A stretch of 40,867 nucleotides of DNA, taken from a bacterium. GTDB lineage: Bacteria > Bacillota > Clostridia > Lachnospirales > Lachnospiraceae. The position numbers and the translations under genes are program-made. Shown here piece by piece: positions 32,561-40,503 of the stretch; the first letter of the stretch is position 1, and every line of letters starts with the position of its first letter. The stretch spans positions 1 through 40,867 of the forward strand of contig JAMPAG010000018.1 in the NCBI GenBank assembly GCA_023667365.1, in the 5' to 3' direction. A model generated the notes under the pieces. That model was not told the origin of the DNA and did no database searches. It saw only the letters and a list, made by a program, of their open reading frames with translations.

Positions 32561-34741
32561 ATGGTGATGACGGGAAATCCGACGCCTGCAATACTTGTTT
32601 TTTATCCGATCCTGACGGCATTTGCCGTGTATGTGATCGGGCGTGAAAATAAAAAGATCCGGGATCATGTCGTACAGCTTGTGGCGGCGACGGAACTGAT
32701 TGCATTTGTGATCGTGGCGGCGCTTTTTCATGAAACGGACGGGTTATCGTTTGCGTGGAACGGATTTGCTGGTTTGGGGATTCATTTGACGCTGGACGGT
32801 TTCCGCGTGCTTTACGGTCTGATCGCGGCGCTGATGTGGATGATGACGGCATTGTTTTCCGGCGAGTATTTTGCACATTACCGCAACCGGAACCGTTATT
32901 ATTTCTTTTATTTATTGACGCTGGGAGCGACGGTGGGCGTGTTCCTCTCGTCGGATCTGTATACGACGTTCCTGTTCTTTGAACTGATGTCGTTTACGTC
33001 CTATGTGTGGGTTGCGCATGATGAAAAGCCGGAGTCCCTGCGCGCGGCTGCCACGTATCTGGCGGTAGCGGTCATCGGCGGGCTTGTCATGCTTATGGGG
33101 CTGTTTCTGCTGTATCGGGCGGTTGGCACGCTGGATATGGCGTCTCTCTATGAGGCGTGCGCTGCGTGCGGGGATAAGCGTATGCTGTATGCGGCGGGCA
33201 TTTGTCTGTTGTTTGGTTTCGGCGCGAAGGCGGGCGCGTTCCCGCTGCACATCTGGCTGCCGAAAGCGCATCCGGTCGCGCCTGCGCCCGCGTCGGCGCT
33301 GTTGTCCGGCATTCTGACCAAGTCGGGTATTTTCGGCATTCTGATCGTAAGCTGCAATGTGTTTTCACAGAATGCGGACTGGGGCGCGCTCATTCTGACG
33401 CTGGGACTGGTCACAATGGTGCTGGGGGCGGTGCTTGCCCTGCTCTCCGTGGACTTAAAAAGAACGCTTGCCTGCTCGTCCATGTCACAGATCGGTTTTA
33501 TCCTTGTGGGAGTCGGGATGCTCTGCATCTTAAACGGCGGGGGGAACGGCGTTATGGATGCGGAGGTCGCGGCGCGCGGGACGCTGCTCCATATGGTGAA
33601 CCATTCGCTGATTAAGCTGGTGCTCTTTATGGCGGCGGGCGTCGTATTTATGAATGTGCACAAGCTGAATCTGAACGATATTCGCGGATTCGGACGAAAA
33701 AAACCGCTGCTGCATCTTGCTTTTTTATCCGGTGCGCTTGGGATCGCGGGCGTGCCGCTGTTTAACGGTTATATCAGTAAAACGCTGCTGCACGAGAGTA
33801 TCGTGATGGCGGCGGAGCGCGCGTGGTATGCGCCGCTCGGAGACTGGGTGGGAGCCGCGTTCCCGTTTGGTTTTCAGGTGAATGCATTTACGCGTTTTCT
33901 GACGGGTCCGCACATGCTGGAAGCCGTGGAATGGCTGTTTCTTATAAGCGGCGGACTGACGGCGGCTTATATGCTCAAGCTGTATATTTGTCTGTTTTGG
34001 GAGAAAAATAAGGATGTGGAAGAGCAGGCGCGCTTTGACGGCATGAGAAATTATATGAATAAAAAGAGCGCGTTTGCGATCGCGGGAAGCGCCGTGCTGC
34101 TTCCGGTCATGGGCATGTTCCCGTATCTGATCACGGACAATGTCGGCGTGTTCGGCGAAAGCATTCTGCATGTGGCTGCAGAACAGGAAAAGATTTCTTA
34201 TTTTGCGGCGGTGAGCTTAAAGGGCGGACTGATTTCGCTTGCCATCGGCGTTTTTGTGTATTTCGGCGTGGTACGGACGTTTTTGATGAAGGAGGAAGAG
34301 GACGGCGCGCAGGTCTATGTCAACCGGCTTCCGGCATGGCTTGACCTGGAGAACGGGGTATACCGCCCGCTGCTCCTAACGGTGATACCCGCCGCGCTCG
34401 GCTTTGTCTGCCGTGTTCTGGATACGCTGGCGGACGGCATTGTGATCGTGCTCAGAAAGACGGTATTTCGTGAAAGTCCGATCCCGCATGAGCGGGAGGA
34501 AGGGACGATCCTTACCGACATGGCGGGATCCGTATGCGACGGTTTCCACCGCCTGCTCAACGTGACGTTCCGCAGAAGGCATCCGAAGACGCTTGAGAGC
34601 AGCTATCGTCATGTCATTGCGGTAAAGCGTGAGGAGTTTCGCGAAAATAATGTGTTGATTGCGCGCAGCTTATCGTTCGGTCTGCTGCTGTTCTGCGCGG
34701 GATTTTTGTTTACGGTTATTTATCTGCTTTTCAGAACGTAG
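32561..34741 (+). CDS. Antiporter-like subunit 4, long form (HyfB-like)
   Basis: This 726-residue protein has the proton-conducting transporter core at about residues 1-500: FFELMSFTSYVWV, GFGAKAGAFPLHIWLPKAHP, APASALLSGILTKSG and HMVNHSLIKLVLFMAAG. Extra helices and a cytoplasmic loop follow, ending in a final helix. The long C-terminal region recalls the lateral-helix extensions of NuoL/HyfB but was not matched in detail. ATG 32561 has AGGGAAAGGG upstream; ATG 32567 is an alternative. It ends the antiporter operon. A 91-base gap with leader-like sequence separates it from subunit 3. Confidence 0.85.
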   Translation: MVMTGNPTPAILVFYPILTAFAVYVIGRENKKIRDHVVQLVAATELIAFVIVAALFHETDGLSFAWNGFAGLGIHLTLDGFRVLYGLIAALMWMMTALFSGEYFAHYRNRNRYYFFYLLTLGATVGVFLSSDLYTTFLFFELMSFTSYVWVAHDEKPESLRAAATYLAVAVIGGLVMLMGLFLLYRAVGTLDMASLYEACAACGDKRMLYAAGICLLFGFGAKAGAFPLHIWLPKAHPVAPAPASALLSGILTKSGIFGILIVSCNVFSQNADWGALILTLGLVTMVLGAVLALLSVDLKRTLACSSMSQIGFILVGVGMLCILNGGGNGVMDAEVAARGTLLHMVNHSLIKLVLFMAAGVVFMNVHKLNLNDIRGFGRKKPLLHLAFLSGALGIAGVPLFNGYISKTLLHESIVMAAERAWYAPLGDWVGAAFPFGFQVNAFTRFLTGPHMLEAVEWLFLISGGLTAAYMLKLYICLFWEKNKDVEEQARFDGMRNYMNKKSAFAIAGSAVLLPVMGMFPYLITDNVGVFGESILHVAAEQEKISYFAAVSLKGGLISLAIGVFVYFGVVRTFLMKEEEDGAQVYVNRLPAWLDLENGVYRPLLLTVIPAALGFVCRVLDTLADGIVIVLRKTVFRESPIPHEREEGTILTDMAGSVCDGFHRLLNVTFRRRHPKTLESSYRHVIAVKREEFRENNVLIARSLSFGLLLFCAGFLFTVIYLLFRT

Positions 34742-34746
34742 GGCGG

Positions 34747-34757
34747 TATGATACAAT
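34747..34757 (+). promoter_or_regulatory. Candidate extended -10 promoter of the GtrA-like gene
   Basis: TATGATACAAT, with the extended -10 form TGATACAAT, lies 33 bases before the start. It is identical to the element before the exonuclease gene. The -35 is weak. Confidence 0.4.
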
Positions 34758-34789
34758 GAACATATGGTAACGGAACGGAGGACATGTCA

Positions 34790-35218
34790 GTGAAAAAGAT
34801 TTTTGCCCTGTGCAGACAGTACCGGGAAATCATTCTCTATCTGATCGTCGGAGTGATGACGACGATCGTGAGCTGGGCGGCATATGCGGTTTCCAAGCTT
34901 TTTCTGAATATAGAAGATCCGATTCAGATGCAGGCGGCGGTGGTGATCCGCTGGACGGCGGGAGTGATATTCGCCTATTTTACGAATCGCGCCTATGTGT
35001 TTCAGAGCAAAGAAACAAACCGGCTCAAAGAAGTGCTCTCTTTTGTCTCCTCGCGTCTGGTCACATTGTTTTTAGAGACGATCATCATGCAGACGCTGCC
35101 GTCGAAATTCGGTGTGAACGACTGGATTGCAACGTTTATCGCCGCGGTGGTCGTAACCGTCACCAACTATGTGCTCAGTAAATTTATCGTATTCAGAAAG
35201 AAAAAAGAGGATTCCTGA
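34790..35218 (+). CDS. GtrA-like membrane protein
   Basis: This 142-residue protein has four membrane helices of the GtrA/DPMS family (PF04138), proteins linked to transfer of lipid-linked sugars or to teichoic acid and cell-wall glycosylation. The pattern is typical: REIILYLIVGVMTTIVSWA, YFTNRAYVFQS near the middle loop, and TNYVLSKFIVFRKKK at the end. GTG 34790 has GGAGG eight bases upstream; ATG 34784 is possible but too close to that site. No glycosyltransferase lies next to it, so its partner is unknown. Confidence 0.85.
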   Translation: MKKIFALCRQYREIILYLIVGVMTTIVSWAAYAVSKLFLNIEDPIQMQAAVVIRWTAGVIFAYFTNRAYVFQSKETNRLKEVLSFVSSRLVTLFLETIIMQTLPSKFGVNDWIATFIAAVVVTVTNYVLSKFIVFRKKKEDS

Positions 35219-35219
35219 C

Positions 35220-35816
35220 ATGGACAAAAAAGAACCGAATATCAAAAAAGAATTTACGCTTGGCTTTTCGGCGCTGGCGGTCAATACCGTCGTTCTTTAT
35301 GCGGGGGTTTTTCTTTTTTCCCTCCTCTATAAGGCGGGTGCGAAAAGCGCGCAGCTTATATCGGCGGACGGTCCTTCATGGAGTTCGGAGCAGACGTTTT
35401 TTGTGCAGCCGGCGTTGGGGCTGTTCGGCATTTTTCTTTTGTTTGCGCTGAAAAATGTGTATGATCTTCGTTTTTATCATATTCAGCGGCAGGCGCGCGA
35501 CGACCGTGCGAAGTTAAGGCGTGTGGCGGAGTGGATCGTCTATGTGCTGGTGATGGTGCTGCTTGTCGCGCTGATCTTTCTATGCTTTAGCTGCGGCAAG
35601 AATTTTTTTGATACCTATACGTTTGAGAGCGCGGGGCTGGGCAATGCGGCGTATTCTCTGCTTTATTTCGTGACACCGCTTCTCTATGCGATTCATGCGA
35701 TCGTCAGAGTCATTTTGAAGAAGGCGGGCGTCTGGACGGAAGAGGCAAAGCCGCAGACGCGCGCACAGCGGCGCAGGCAGGAGCGGGACAAAGCGAAGAA
35801 GCCTGGGAGAAAGTAA
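35220..35816 (+). CDS. Hypothetical membrane protein
   Basis: This 198-residue protein has four predicted membrane helices (about residues 18-40, 65-82, 103-128, 143-165) and a very basic C-terminal tail (RAQRRRQERDKAKKPGRK). It begins two bases after the GtrA-like stop codon and is probably in the same operon. I do not recognise the family. Part of the tail-coding DNA is echoed about 130 bases downstream. A GAGG lies nine bases before ATG 35220. Confidence 0.72.
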   Translation: MDKKEPNIKKEFTLGFSALAVNTVVLYAGVFLFSLLYKAGAKSAQLISADGPSWSSEQTFFVQPALGLFGIFLLFALKNVYDLRFYHIQRQARDDRAKLRRVAEWIVYVLVMVLLVALIFLCFSCGKNFFDTYTFESAGLGNAAYSLLYFVTPLLYAIHAIVRVILKKAGVWTEEAKPQTRAQRRRQERDKAKKPGRK

Positions 35817-35950
35817 ACGAAGAAGGGCAATATCCGTCATGGACGAAATCAAGAACATTCCATGGAAACAGCAGGGTTGTTTGAAGCGCGTTCGAAAGGG
35901 AGCAGACAGGAGCGCGATCGGGCGAAGAAGTCCGGAAAAAATAAACGGAA
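35775..35950 (+). repeat. Imperfect duplication of a gene tail
   Basis: 35775-35821 (end of the hypothetical membrane protein gene) and 35904-35950 (downstream non-coding) align without gaps over 47 bases at about 35 identities. Translated in one frame the second copy gives RQERDRAKKSGKN beside RQERDKAKKPGRK of the gene. This could be the remnant of a duplicated gene end, or convergence of Lys/Arg codons. Confidence 0.4.
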
Positions 35951-35985
35951 CGGAGCGCACATCATACATAAAAGGCAGGGAAGTC

Positions 35986-36492
35986 ATGAAAGTCATCGGA
36001 AAACAGAGAAACAGCAGAATGTGCTTTATCTGCGGGATGGATAACCCGATCGGATTGCGGGCACAGTTCTATAATATGGAGGACGGGAGCGTCATGACGC
36101 CGTTCGTGTTCCGCAGAGAGCATCAGAGCTTTCCGGAGCGGGTGCACGGCGGACTGGCGGCAACCATGATTGACGAGCTCGGACTGCGGGCAATGTGGGC
36201 GAAAGATCAGTCGGAGGAATCCTTTGGCGTGACGATGTCGCTGTCGGTAAAATATCGTAAACCCGTTCCCTATGACGAGGAGCTGTTTGCAAGGGGGATT
36301 GTGGTAAAAGAGTCGCCGAAATTCGTAACGATTGACGCCGGAATCTATGACCGGGAGGGCAGGCTGCTCGTAAACGGAGAGGCTGTGTATATCAAGCTGA
36401 ACCCGGAGCAGATCGTCAGCGAGGCGGTGGATACGCATGAAGAGATGTGTTATCTGTTAGAGGATGAGGTGCGGGAGCTTCCGTTCCATTGA
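35986..36492 (+). CDS. PaaI-type hotdog thioesterase
   Basis: This 168-residue cytoplasmic acyl-CoA thioesterase-like protein has a single hotdog domain. The N-terminal RMCFICGMDNPIGLRAQFY and the FPERVHGGLAATMIDELG segment (catalytic HGG-type motif) are characteristic, and VTMSLSVKYRKPVPYDEEL supports it. ATG 35986 has GGCAGGGAA upstream. An upstream in-frame extension to 35839 is Lys/Arg-rich non-coding sequence and was rejected. The natural substrate is unknown. Confidence 0.88.
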   Translation: MKVIGKQRNSRMCFICGMDNPIGLRAQFYNMEDGSVMTPFVFRREHQSFPERVHGGLAATMIDELGLRAMWAKDQSEESFGVTMSLSVKYRKPVPYDEELFARGIVVKESPKFVTIDAGIYDREGRLLVNGEAVYIKLNPEQIVSEAVDTHEEMCYLLEDEVRELPFH

Positions 36493-36598
36493 TATTCAGG
36501 GGCGAAAAGTCCTGTGGTCAGATAGGCGTTAGCAGATGCAGAGAAGAAATGATGCGTATCTTGTCGGGCGGCGTTTAGAAACAGGGGGATACCGGAAC

Positions 36599-37441
36599 AT
36601 GAGAACGATTCAGACAGCGGATGTGACCGCCGCGGTGAGGGAAATGTGTATCGAGGCAAATCATTTTTTAACGCCCGATATGAAAGAGGCGCTTACGCGG
36701 GCGGCAAATGAGGAAGCGTCCGATCTCGGCAGACAGATTTTGGGGCAACTGAAAGAAAACTTGAAGCTTGCGGGCGAGGAACAAATACCGATCTGCCAGG
36801 ATACGGGAATGACGGTTGTTTTTATGGAAATCGGACAGGACGTGCATTTTGAGGGCGGAAGTCTGGAGGAAGCCGTCAACGAAGGCATCCGGCAGGGATA
36901 TACCGGGGGTTATCTGCGCAAATCCGTTGTGCGCGATCCGCTCATCCGCGAAAATACAAAGGACAATACGCCGGGCGTGATCCATTATCAGATCGTGGAC
37001 GGCGATCAGGTGACGATCACGGTCGCGCCGAAAGGCTTCGGAAGCGAAAACATGAGCCGCGTCTTTATGTTAAAGCCCGCGGACGGCTTAGAGGGAGTCA
37101 AGAACGCGGTGCTCACGGCAGTGCGGGACGCGGGACCGAACGCCTGCCCGCCGATGGTGGTCGGCGTCGGTATCGGCGGCACGTTTGAGAAATGCGCGTT
37201 TCTTGCCAAAAAAGCATTAACGCGTCCGGCGGGTTCTCATTCGGATATTCCCTATGTGCGCGATCTGGAACAGGAATTGCTGGAAAAGATCAACAATCTG
37301 GGGATCGGACCGGCGGGGCTTGGCGGCAGTACGACGGCGCTTGCCGTCAATATCTTAACGTATCCGACGCATATTGCGGGACTGCCGGTGGGCATAAATA
37401 TCTGTTGTCATGTGAACCGCCATGCGGTGAGAGTGTTGTAA
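36599..37441 (+). CDS. Class I fumarate hydratase, alpha subunit
   Basis: This 280-residue subunit carries the [4Fe-4S] cluster and most of the active site. Likely cluster ligands are C66 (PICQDTGM), C183 (NACPPMVVG) and C269 or C270 (NICCHVNRHA). GIGPAGLGGSTTALAV is typical of the family. The enzyme interconverts fumarate and L-malate; the same fold serves L-tartrate dehydratase, which cannot be excluded from sequence alone. ATG 36599 follows AGGGGGAT; a start at 36536 lacks support. The beta subunit follows 21 bases later, so the two form one operon. Confidence 0.9.
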   Translation: MRTIQTADVTAAVREMCIEANHFLTPDMKEALTRAANEEASDLGRQILGQLKENLKLAGEEQIPICQDTGMTVVFMEIGQDVHFEGGSLEEAVNEGIRQGYTGGYLRKSVVRDPLIRENTKDNTPGVIHYQIVDGDQVTITVAPKGFGSENMSRVFMLKPADGLEGVKNAVLTAVRDAGPNACPPMVVGVGIGGTFEKCAFLAKKALTRPAGSHSDIPYVRDLEQELLEKINNLGIGPAGLGGSTTALAVNILTYPTHIAGLPVGINICCHVNRHAVRVL

Positions 37442-37462
37442 CGCGGCATTGGAGGATGAATT

Positions 37463-38020
37463 ATGAAAGAATATCGGCTCACCGCGCCCTTTGCGAGGGA
37501 GACGGCAAAACAACTTCGCGCGGGCGATTATGTATATCTGACGGGAACGATCTACGCAGCGCGCGACGCCGCGCATCAGCGGATGCAGGAAGCGCTTTCT
37601 AAAGGGGAGGGGCTTCCGTTTGACATCAAGAATAATCTGATCTACTATATGGGACCGTCGCCTGCGCGCGAAGGCAGACCGATCGGCTCCGCAGGTCCCA
37701 CCACGGCAAGCCGCATGGATAAGTACACGCCGGAGCTGTTAGATTTAGGCATGATCGGTATGATCGGCAAGGGAAAGCGTTCCGATCAGGTACATGACGC
37801 GATCAGGCGAAACGGCGCGGTCTATTTTGCGGCGGTCGGCGGCGCGGGCGCGCTGCTGTCAAAGTCCATCACGGCGTCGGAGGTAGTCGCTTATGACGAT
37901 CTCGCTACAGAGGCGGTCCGCAAACTGGAGGTAAAAGACTTTCCGGTGATCGTTGTGATCGACAGCGAGGGAAACGATCTGTATGAGACGGCGGCTGAGG
38001 CATACCGGAAAGAGGCGTGA
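37463..38020 (+). CDS. Class I fumarate hydratase, beta subunit
   Basis: This 185-residue partner of the alpha subunit is homologous to the C-terminal domain of one-chain class I fumarases. Diagnostic segments are LRAGDYVYLTGTIYAARDAAH, IYYMGPSPAREGRPIGSAGPT, and GMIGKGKRSDQV. The anaerobe-type two-subunit enzyme is oxygen-sensitive because of its iron-sulfur cluster. It has GGAGGA eight bases before the ATG. Downstream is a 122-base gap containing a spaced inverted repeat GTTTACA / TGTAAAC. Confidence 0.92.
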   Translation: MKEYRLTAPFARETAKQLRAGDYVYLTGTIYAARDAAHQRMQEALSKGEGLPFDIKNNLIYYMGPSPAREGRPIGSAGPTTASRMDKYTPELLDLGMIGMIGKGKRSDQVHDAIRRNGAVYFAAVGGAGALLSKSITASEVVAYDDLATEAVRKLEVKDFPVIVVIDSEGNDLYETAAEAYRKEA

Positions 38021-38142
38021 GAAAGGTGTGTGCGGAAAGAGCTGTTTCTGAATAGAGGCGTTCGCCATAGGTTTACAGGGCGGACCGACGGAAAAACGTT
38101 CCGGGGAAAGAGTTGTAAACGATGGAGTGATGGGAGAAGGTC

Positions 38143-38889
38143 ATGAGACGAATTGTGGCAATGGTGCTGAGATTATTTTTGAAAGCGCCATACTTCTTAT
38201 TCCGTATCTGGTTATGCGGCAGAAAAAAACCGATTGATTATGCATATAGTTACCGCGTCATCCGTCATGTGTGCAAAAAGGCGAATCATGCGGGGCGCGT
38301 ACGGATCGAGGCGCACGGATTAGAGAATCTGCCGGCGGAAGACGGTTTTATTTTTTTCCCGAATCATCAGGGGCTTTATGATGTGCTGGCGATCATTGAT
38401 TCGTGCGAGCGCCCATTCGCGTTTGTAATTAAGAAGGAAGCGAGCGGCGTGATCCTCTTAAAACAGATCGTGGAGGCGACGGGCTCCCTGTCCATCGACC
38501 GCGAGGATCTGCGCCAGTCCATGCAGGTGATCCACGAAGTCACGGAGCAGGTGCGCGCGGGCAGGAATTTTCTTATTTTTGCGGAAGGAACGCGCAGTAA
38601 ACGCGGCAATCAGATGAACGAGATGAAGGGCGGCAGTTTTAAGAGCGCGGTAAAAGCGAAATGCAGCATCGTACCGGTCGCGCTCATAGACGCGTTCCGC
38701 CCGTTTGATGAAAAATCCATCAAACCCGTCACCGTGCATGTCACCTATTTGAAGCCGATCCCCTACGAAGAATATCAGGGCATGAAAACGAACGAGATCG
38801 CCGAGCTGGTGCGCGCACGCATCGAGGCGTCCATTGCCGGGCAGACAGCAGGCGGAGGTGAAGCAGGAGGACCGCATCATTACGCGTAA
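38143..38889 (+). CDS. plsC: 1-acyl-sn-glycerol-3-phosphate acyltransferase
   Basis: This 248-residue membrane-associated enzyme acylates lysophosphatidic acid to phosphatidic acid in phospholipid synthesis. An N-terminal hydrophobic segment (about residues 3-26) is followed by block I with H75-x4-D80 (FFPNHQGLYD), then FVIKKEA, GSLSIDRED, and block III FAEGTRSKRG. The length is normal. ATG 38143 follows GGGAGAAGG. Specificity for acyl-ACP or acyl-CoA cannot be told. Confidence 0.92.
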   Translation: MRRIVAMVLRLFLKAPYFLFRIWLCGRKKPIDYAYSYRVIRHVCKKANHAGRVRIEAHGLENLPAEDGFIFFPNHQGLYDVLAIIDSCERPFAFVIKKEASGVILLKQIVEATGSLSIDREDLRQSMQVIHEVTEQVRAGRNFLIFAEGTRSKRGNQMNEMKGGSFKSAVKAKCSIVPVALIDAFRPFDEKSIKPVTVHVTYLKPIPYEEYQGMKTNEIAELVRARIEASIAGQTAGGGEAGGPHHYA

Positions 38890-38904
38890 TAGGAGGGGTG
38901 CGTC

Positions 38905-39765
38905 ATGATCTATCTCTCACAGTTTACTTTTCCCGATGTGGAGGAAGAATATGATTTTTTAATGGGAATCAGGCGCACCTGCTACGATACGTTTTATCCG
39001 TTTCAGGTGCTTTCCAGACATCGTCTGCGGCAGCTCGACTTTGAGACGGTCACGATTCTTTATGGGGGAAACGGTTCGGGAAAATCGACGGCGCTGAACG
39101 TGATGGCGGAGAAGCTCGCGCTCTCGCGGGATACGCTCTATAATAGAAGTAATTTTTTCGAGGACTATACCAAACGGTGCACTTATCGGCTGGAGTCGGG
39201 GAAAAGGGTGAAGAAAGGCAGGATCATCACGAGTGATGATGTATTTGATTTCATGCTGGATCTGCGCACGATCAATGAGGGCGTCGATAGCAGGCGGGAG
39301 GAAATGTTTGACGAATATATGGAATTGAAATATTCACATTTCCGGATGCGTTCGCTGGAAGATTATGAACAGTTAAAAAAAGTAAACAACGCGCGGAGCA
39401 GAACGCAGTCCAAATATATCAGGGAAAATCACATGGATAATGTGCGGGAGCATTCGAACGGTGAGAGCGCGTTTGCTTATTTTACGGAAAAGATCACGGA
39501 GAACGGATTATTTTTGCTCGATGAGCCGGAAAATTCGCTTTCACCCGGCCGGCAGCGCGAGCTTGTGCAGTTTGTGGAGGATGCGGCGCGTTTTTACGGG
39601 TGCCAGTTTGTCATCGCGACGCACTCGCCGTTTGTACTTTCCATGCGGGGCGCGAAAATTTACGATCTGGACGAGGAGCCCGTGGATGTGAAACGGTGGA
39701 CGGAATTGAAGAATGTCCGGGCATATTATGATTTTTTCAAGGAGCATGAACGGGAATTTGGATAA
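38905..39765 (+). CDS. AAA ATPase of the ABC/OLD-like type (COG3910)
   Basis: This 286-residue soluble ATPase resembles RecF/OLD-type P-loop proteins. Walker A GGNGSGKST lies at residues 54-62. A charged central insertion of ~90 residues follows, then an NGESAF signature, Walker B GLFLLDEPENSLSP near 198-211, and the H-loop IATHSPF. There is no transport domain, so it is not a transporter ATPase. Related proteins are mostly uncharacterised. Unlike Gabija or Septu-type defence ATPases, no nuclease partner lies next to it, so a defence role is not supported. It begins 15 bases after plsC with GGAGGGG upstream. Confidence 0.85.
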   Translation: MIYLSQFTFPDVEEEYDFLMGIRRTCYDTFYPFQVLSRHRLRQLDFETVTILYGGNGSGKSTALNVMAEKLALSRDTLYNRSNFFEDYTKRCTYRLESGKRVKKGRIITSDDVFDFMLDLRTINEGVDSRREEMFDEYMELKYSHFRMRSLEDYEQLKKVNNARSRTQSKYIRENHMDNVREHSNGESAFAYFTEKITENGLFLLDEPENSLSPGRQRELVQFVEDAARFYGCQFVIATHSPFVLSMRGAKIYDLDEEPVDVKRWTELKNVRAYYDFFKEHEREFG

Positions 39766-39873
39766 GGATTTTCGTGTGGAATGCAGTCATGTGCGATACG
39801 GCATACGGCGGCGCGCCGCGTTTCTGAATACGCTTCCGTCTATGCGCGCCCTCCCATGCGCGAAAAATAGAAG
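39766..39873 (+). other. Intergenic stretch before the tRNA promoter
   Basis: This stretch of about 108 bases is not coding. It contains GCGGCGCGCCGC-type palindromic sequence around 39810 that could act as a weak terminator for the ATPase gene, but there is no T run. Confidence 0.3.
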
Positions 39874-39902
39874 TTGACAAATAAAGCAGACATTAGTATA
39901 AT
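39874..39902 (+). promoter_or_regulatory. Consensus promoter of tRNA-Ser
   Basis: TTGACA (39874-39879) and TATAAT (39897-39902) are separated by exactly 17 bases: a perfect sigma-A promoter, as expected for stable RNA. The bases after it (ACTGTTGCG) recur after the second rRNA promoter. Confidence 0.9.
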
Positions 39903-39983
39903 TACTGTTGCGTTAGGAAACAACGGAATCTGTTTGAAAAGAAGCATTTTCTGCATATTGGTAGCGGATGAAATTCAGACTGT

Positions 39984-40071
39984 GGAGAAATACTCAAGAG
40001 GCTGAAGAGGCGCCCCTGCTAAGGGTGTAGGTCGGGCAACCGGCGCGAGGGTTCAAATCCCTCTTTCTCCG
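39984..40071 (+). tRNA. tRNA-Ser(GCT): tRNA-Ser (anticodon GCT)
   Basis: This 88-base class II tRNA has an acceptor stem GGAGAAA (39984-39990) pairing with TTTCTCC (40064-40070) and discriminator G40071. The anticodon stem CGCCC/GGGTG closes loop CTGCTAA, with the anticodon at 40018-40020 reading AGC and AGU. The long variable arm and the T arm GTTCAAATC fit serine tRNA. The 3' CCA is not encoded. Confidence 0.95.
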
Positions 40072-40118
40072 TTTCAAGCATTTTGTATGAGCTGCCGGGC
40101 AGCAGGGATTCCGGGTAA

Positions 40119-40146
40119 AAGAGGTATCGGGAGATACTTCTTTTTT
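40119..40146 (+). terminator. Rho-independent terminator of tRNA-Ser
   Basis: AAGAGGTATC (40119-40128) pairs with GATACTTCTT (40133-40142), with one G-T pair and a GGGA loop, followed by TTTTTT. It ends the tRNA transcript before the rRNA promoters. Confidence 0.85.
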
Positions 40147-40270
40147 ATGTCTCGTTTTTGTGTGATTGCTTTATTATCTACCGTTAAAAGCTTGTCGTAA
40201 AATTTTTGAAAAATCGTAAAAAGAGCAAAGAAAAATCGAAAAAATTGCGGAGAAAAATGCGCAAAATGCA

Positions 40271-40300
40271 TTGACAAATCAGTGCAGAAGATGGTATGAT
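40271..40300 (+). promoter_or_regulatory. rRNA promoter P1
   Basis: TTGACA (40271-40276) and TATGAT (40295-40300) are separated by 18 bases. It is followed by two hairpins in the transcript: AGCGCCC/GGGCGCT (40332-40338 with 40345-40351) and TTCCCC/GGGGAA (40356-40361 with 40369-40374). Confidence 0.8.
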
Positions 40301-40474
40301 AAAACTCCACCGTCAGTTATGACTGTGAGACAGCGCCCTTAGCGGGGCGCTTCATTTCCCCTTAAAACGGGGAAGACAAACACGGATCCTAGCACCGTTT
40401 TTTACAGGAAGAAACTCCATGGAATGCTTTTCTATTCCATATTATTCGGGGTCAAAATTTTTTCAAAAAAGATG

Positions 40475-40503
40475 TTGACAAGAAAAAGAGTGCGTGCTAG
40501 TAT
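40475..40503 (+). promoter_or_regulatory. rRNA promoter P2
   Basis: TTGACA (40475-40480) and TAGTAT (40498-40503) are separated by 17 bases, followed by CACTGTTGCG, shared with the tRNA-Ser promoter. Tandem promoters are usual for rRNA operons. Confidence 0.75.

Noticed and set aside
24941..34741. Membrane-bound hydrogenase or complex I
   Set aside because: Only the antiporter-type membrane subunits are present. No NiFe large or small subunit, ferredoxin-like or NuoB/C/D/I-type gene occurs before or after.
38071..38120. Inverted repeat GTTTACA / TGTAAAC between fumarase and plsC genes
   Set aside because: The arms are only 7 bases and 36 bases apart, with no T run and no obvious operator match; it could be chance.
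38905..39765. Defence-system ATPase (Gabija/Septu-like)
   Set aside because: The P-loop family is similar, but no nuclease or effector gene is adjacent; plsC upstream and tRNA downstream are housekeeping.
39984..40146. Integration site at tRNA-Ser
   Set aside because: No integrase, direct repeat of the tRNA 3' end, or foreign cargo is visible on either side.
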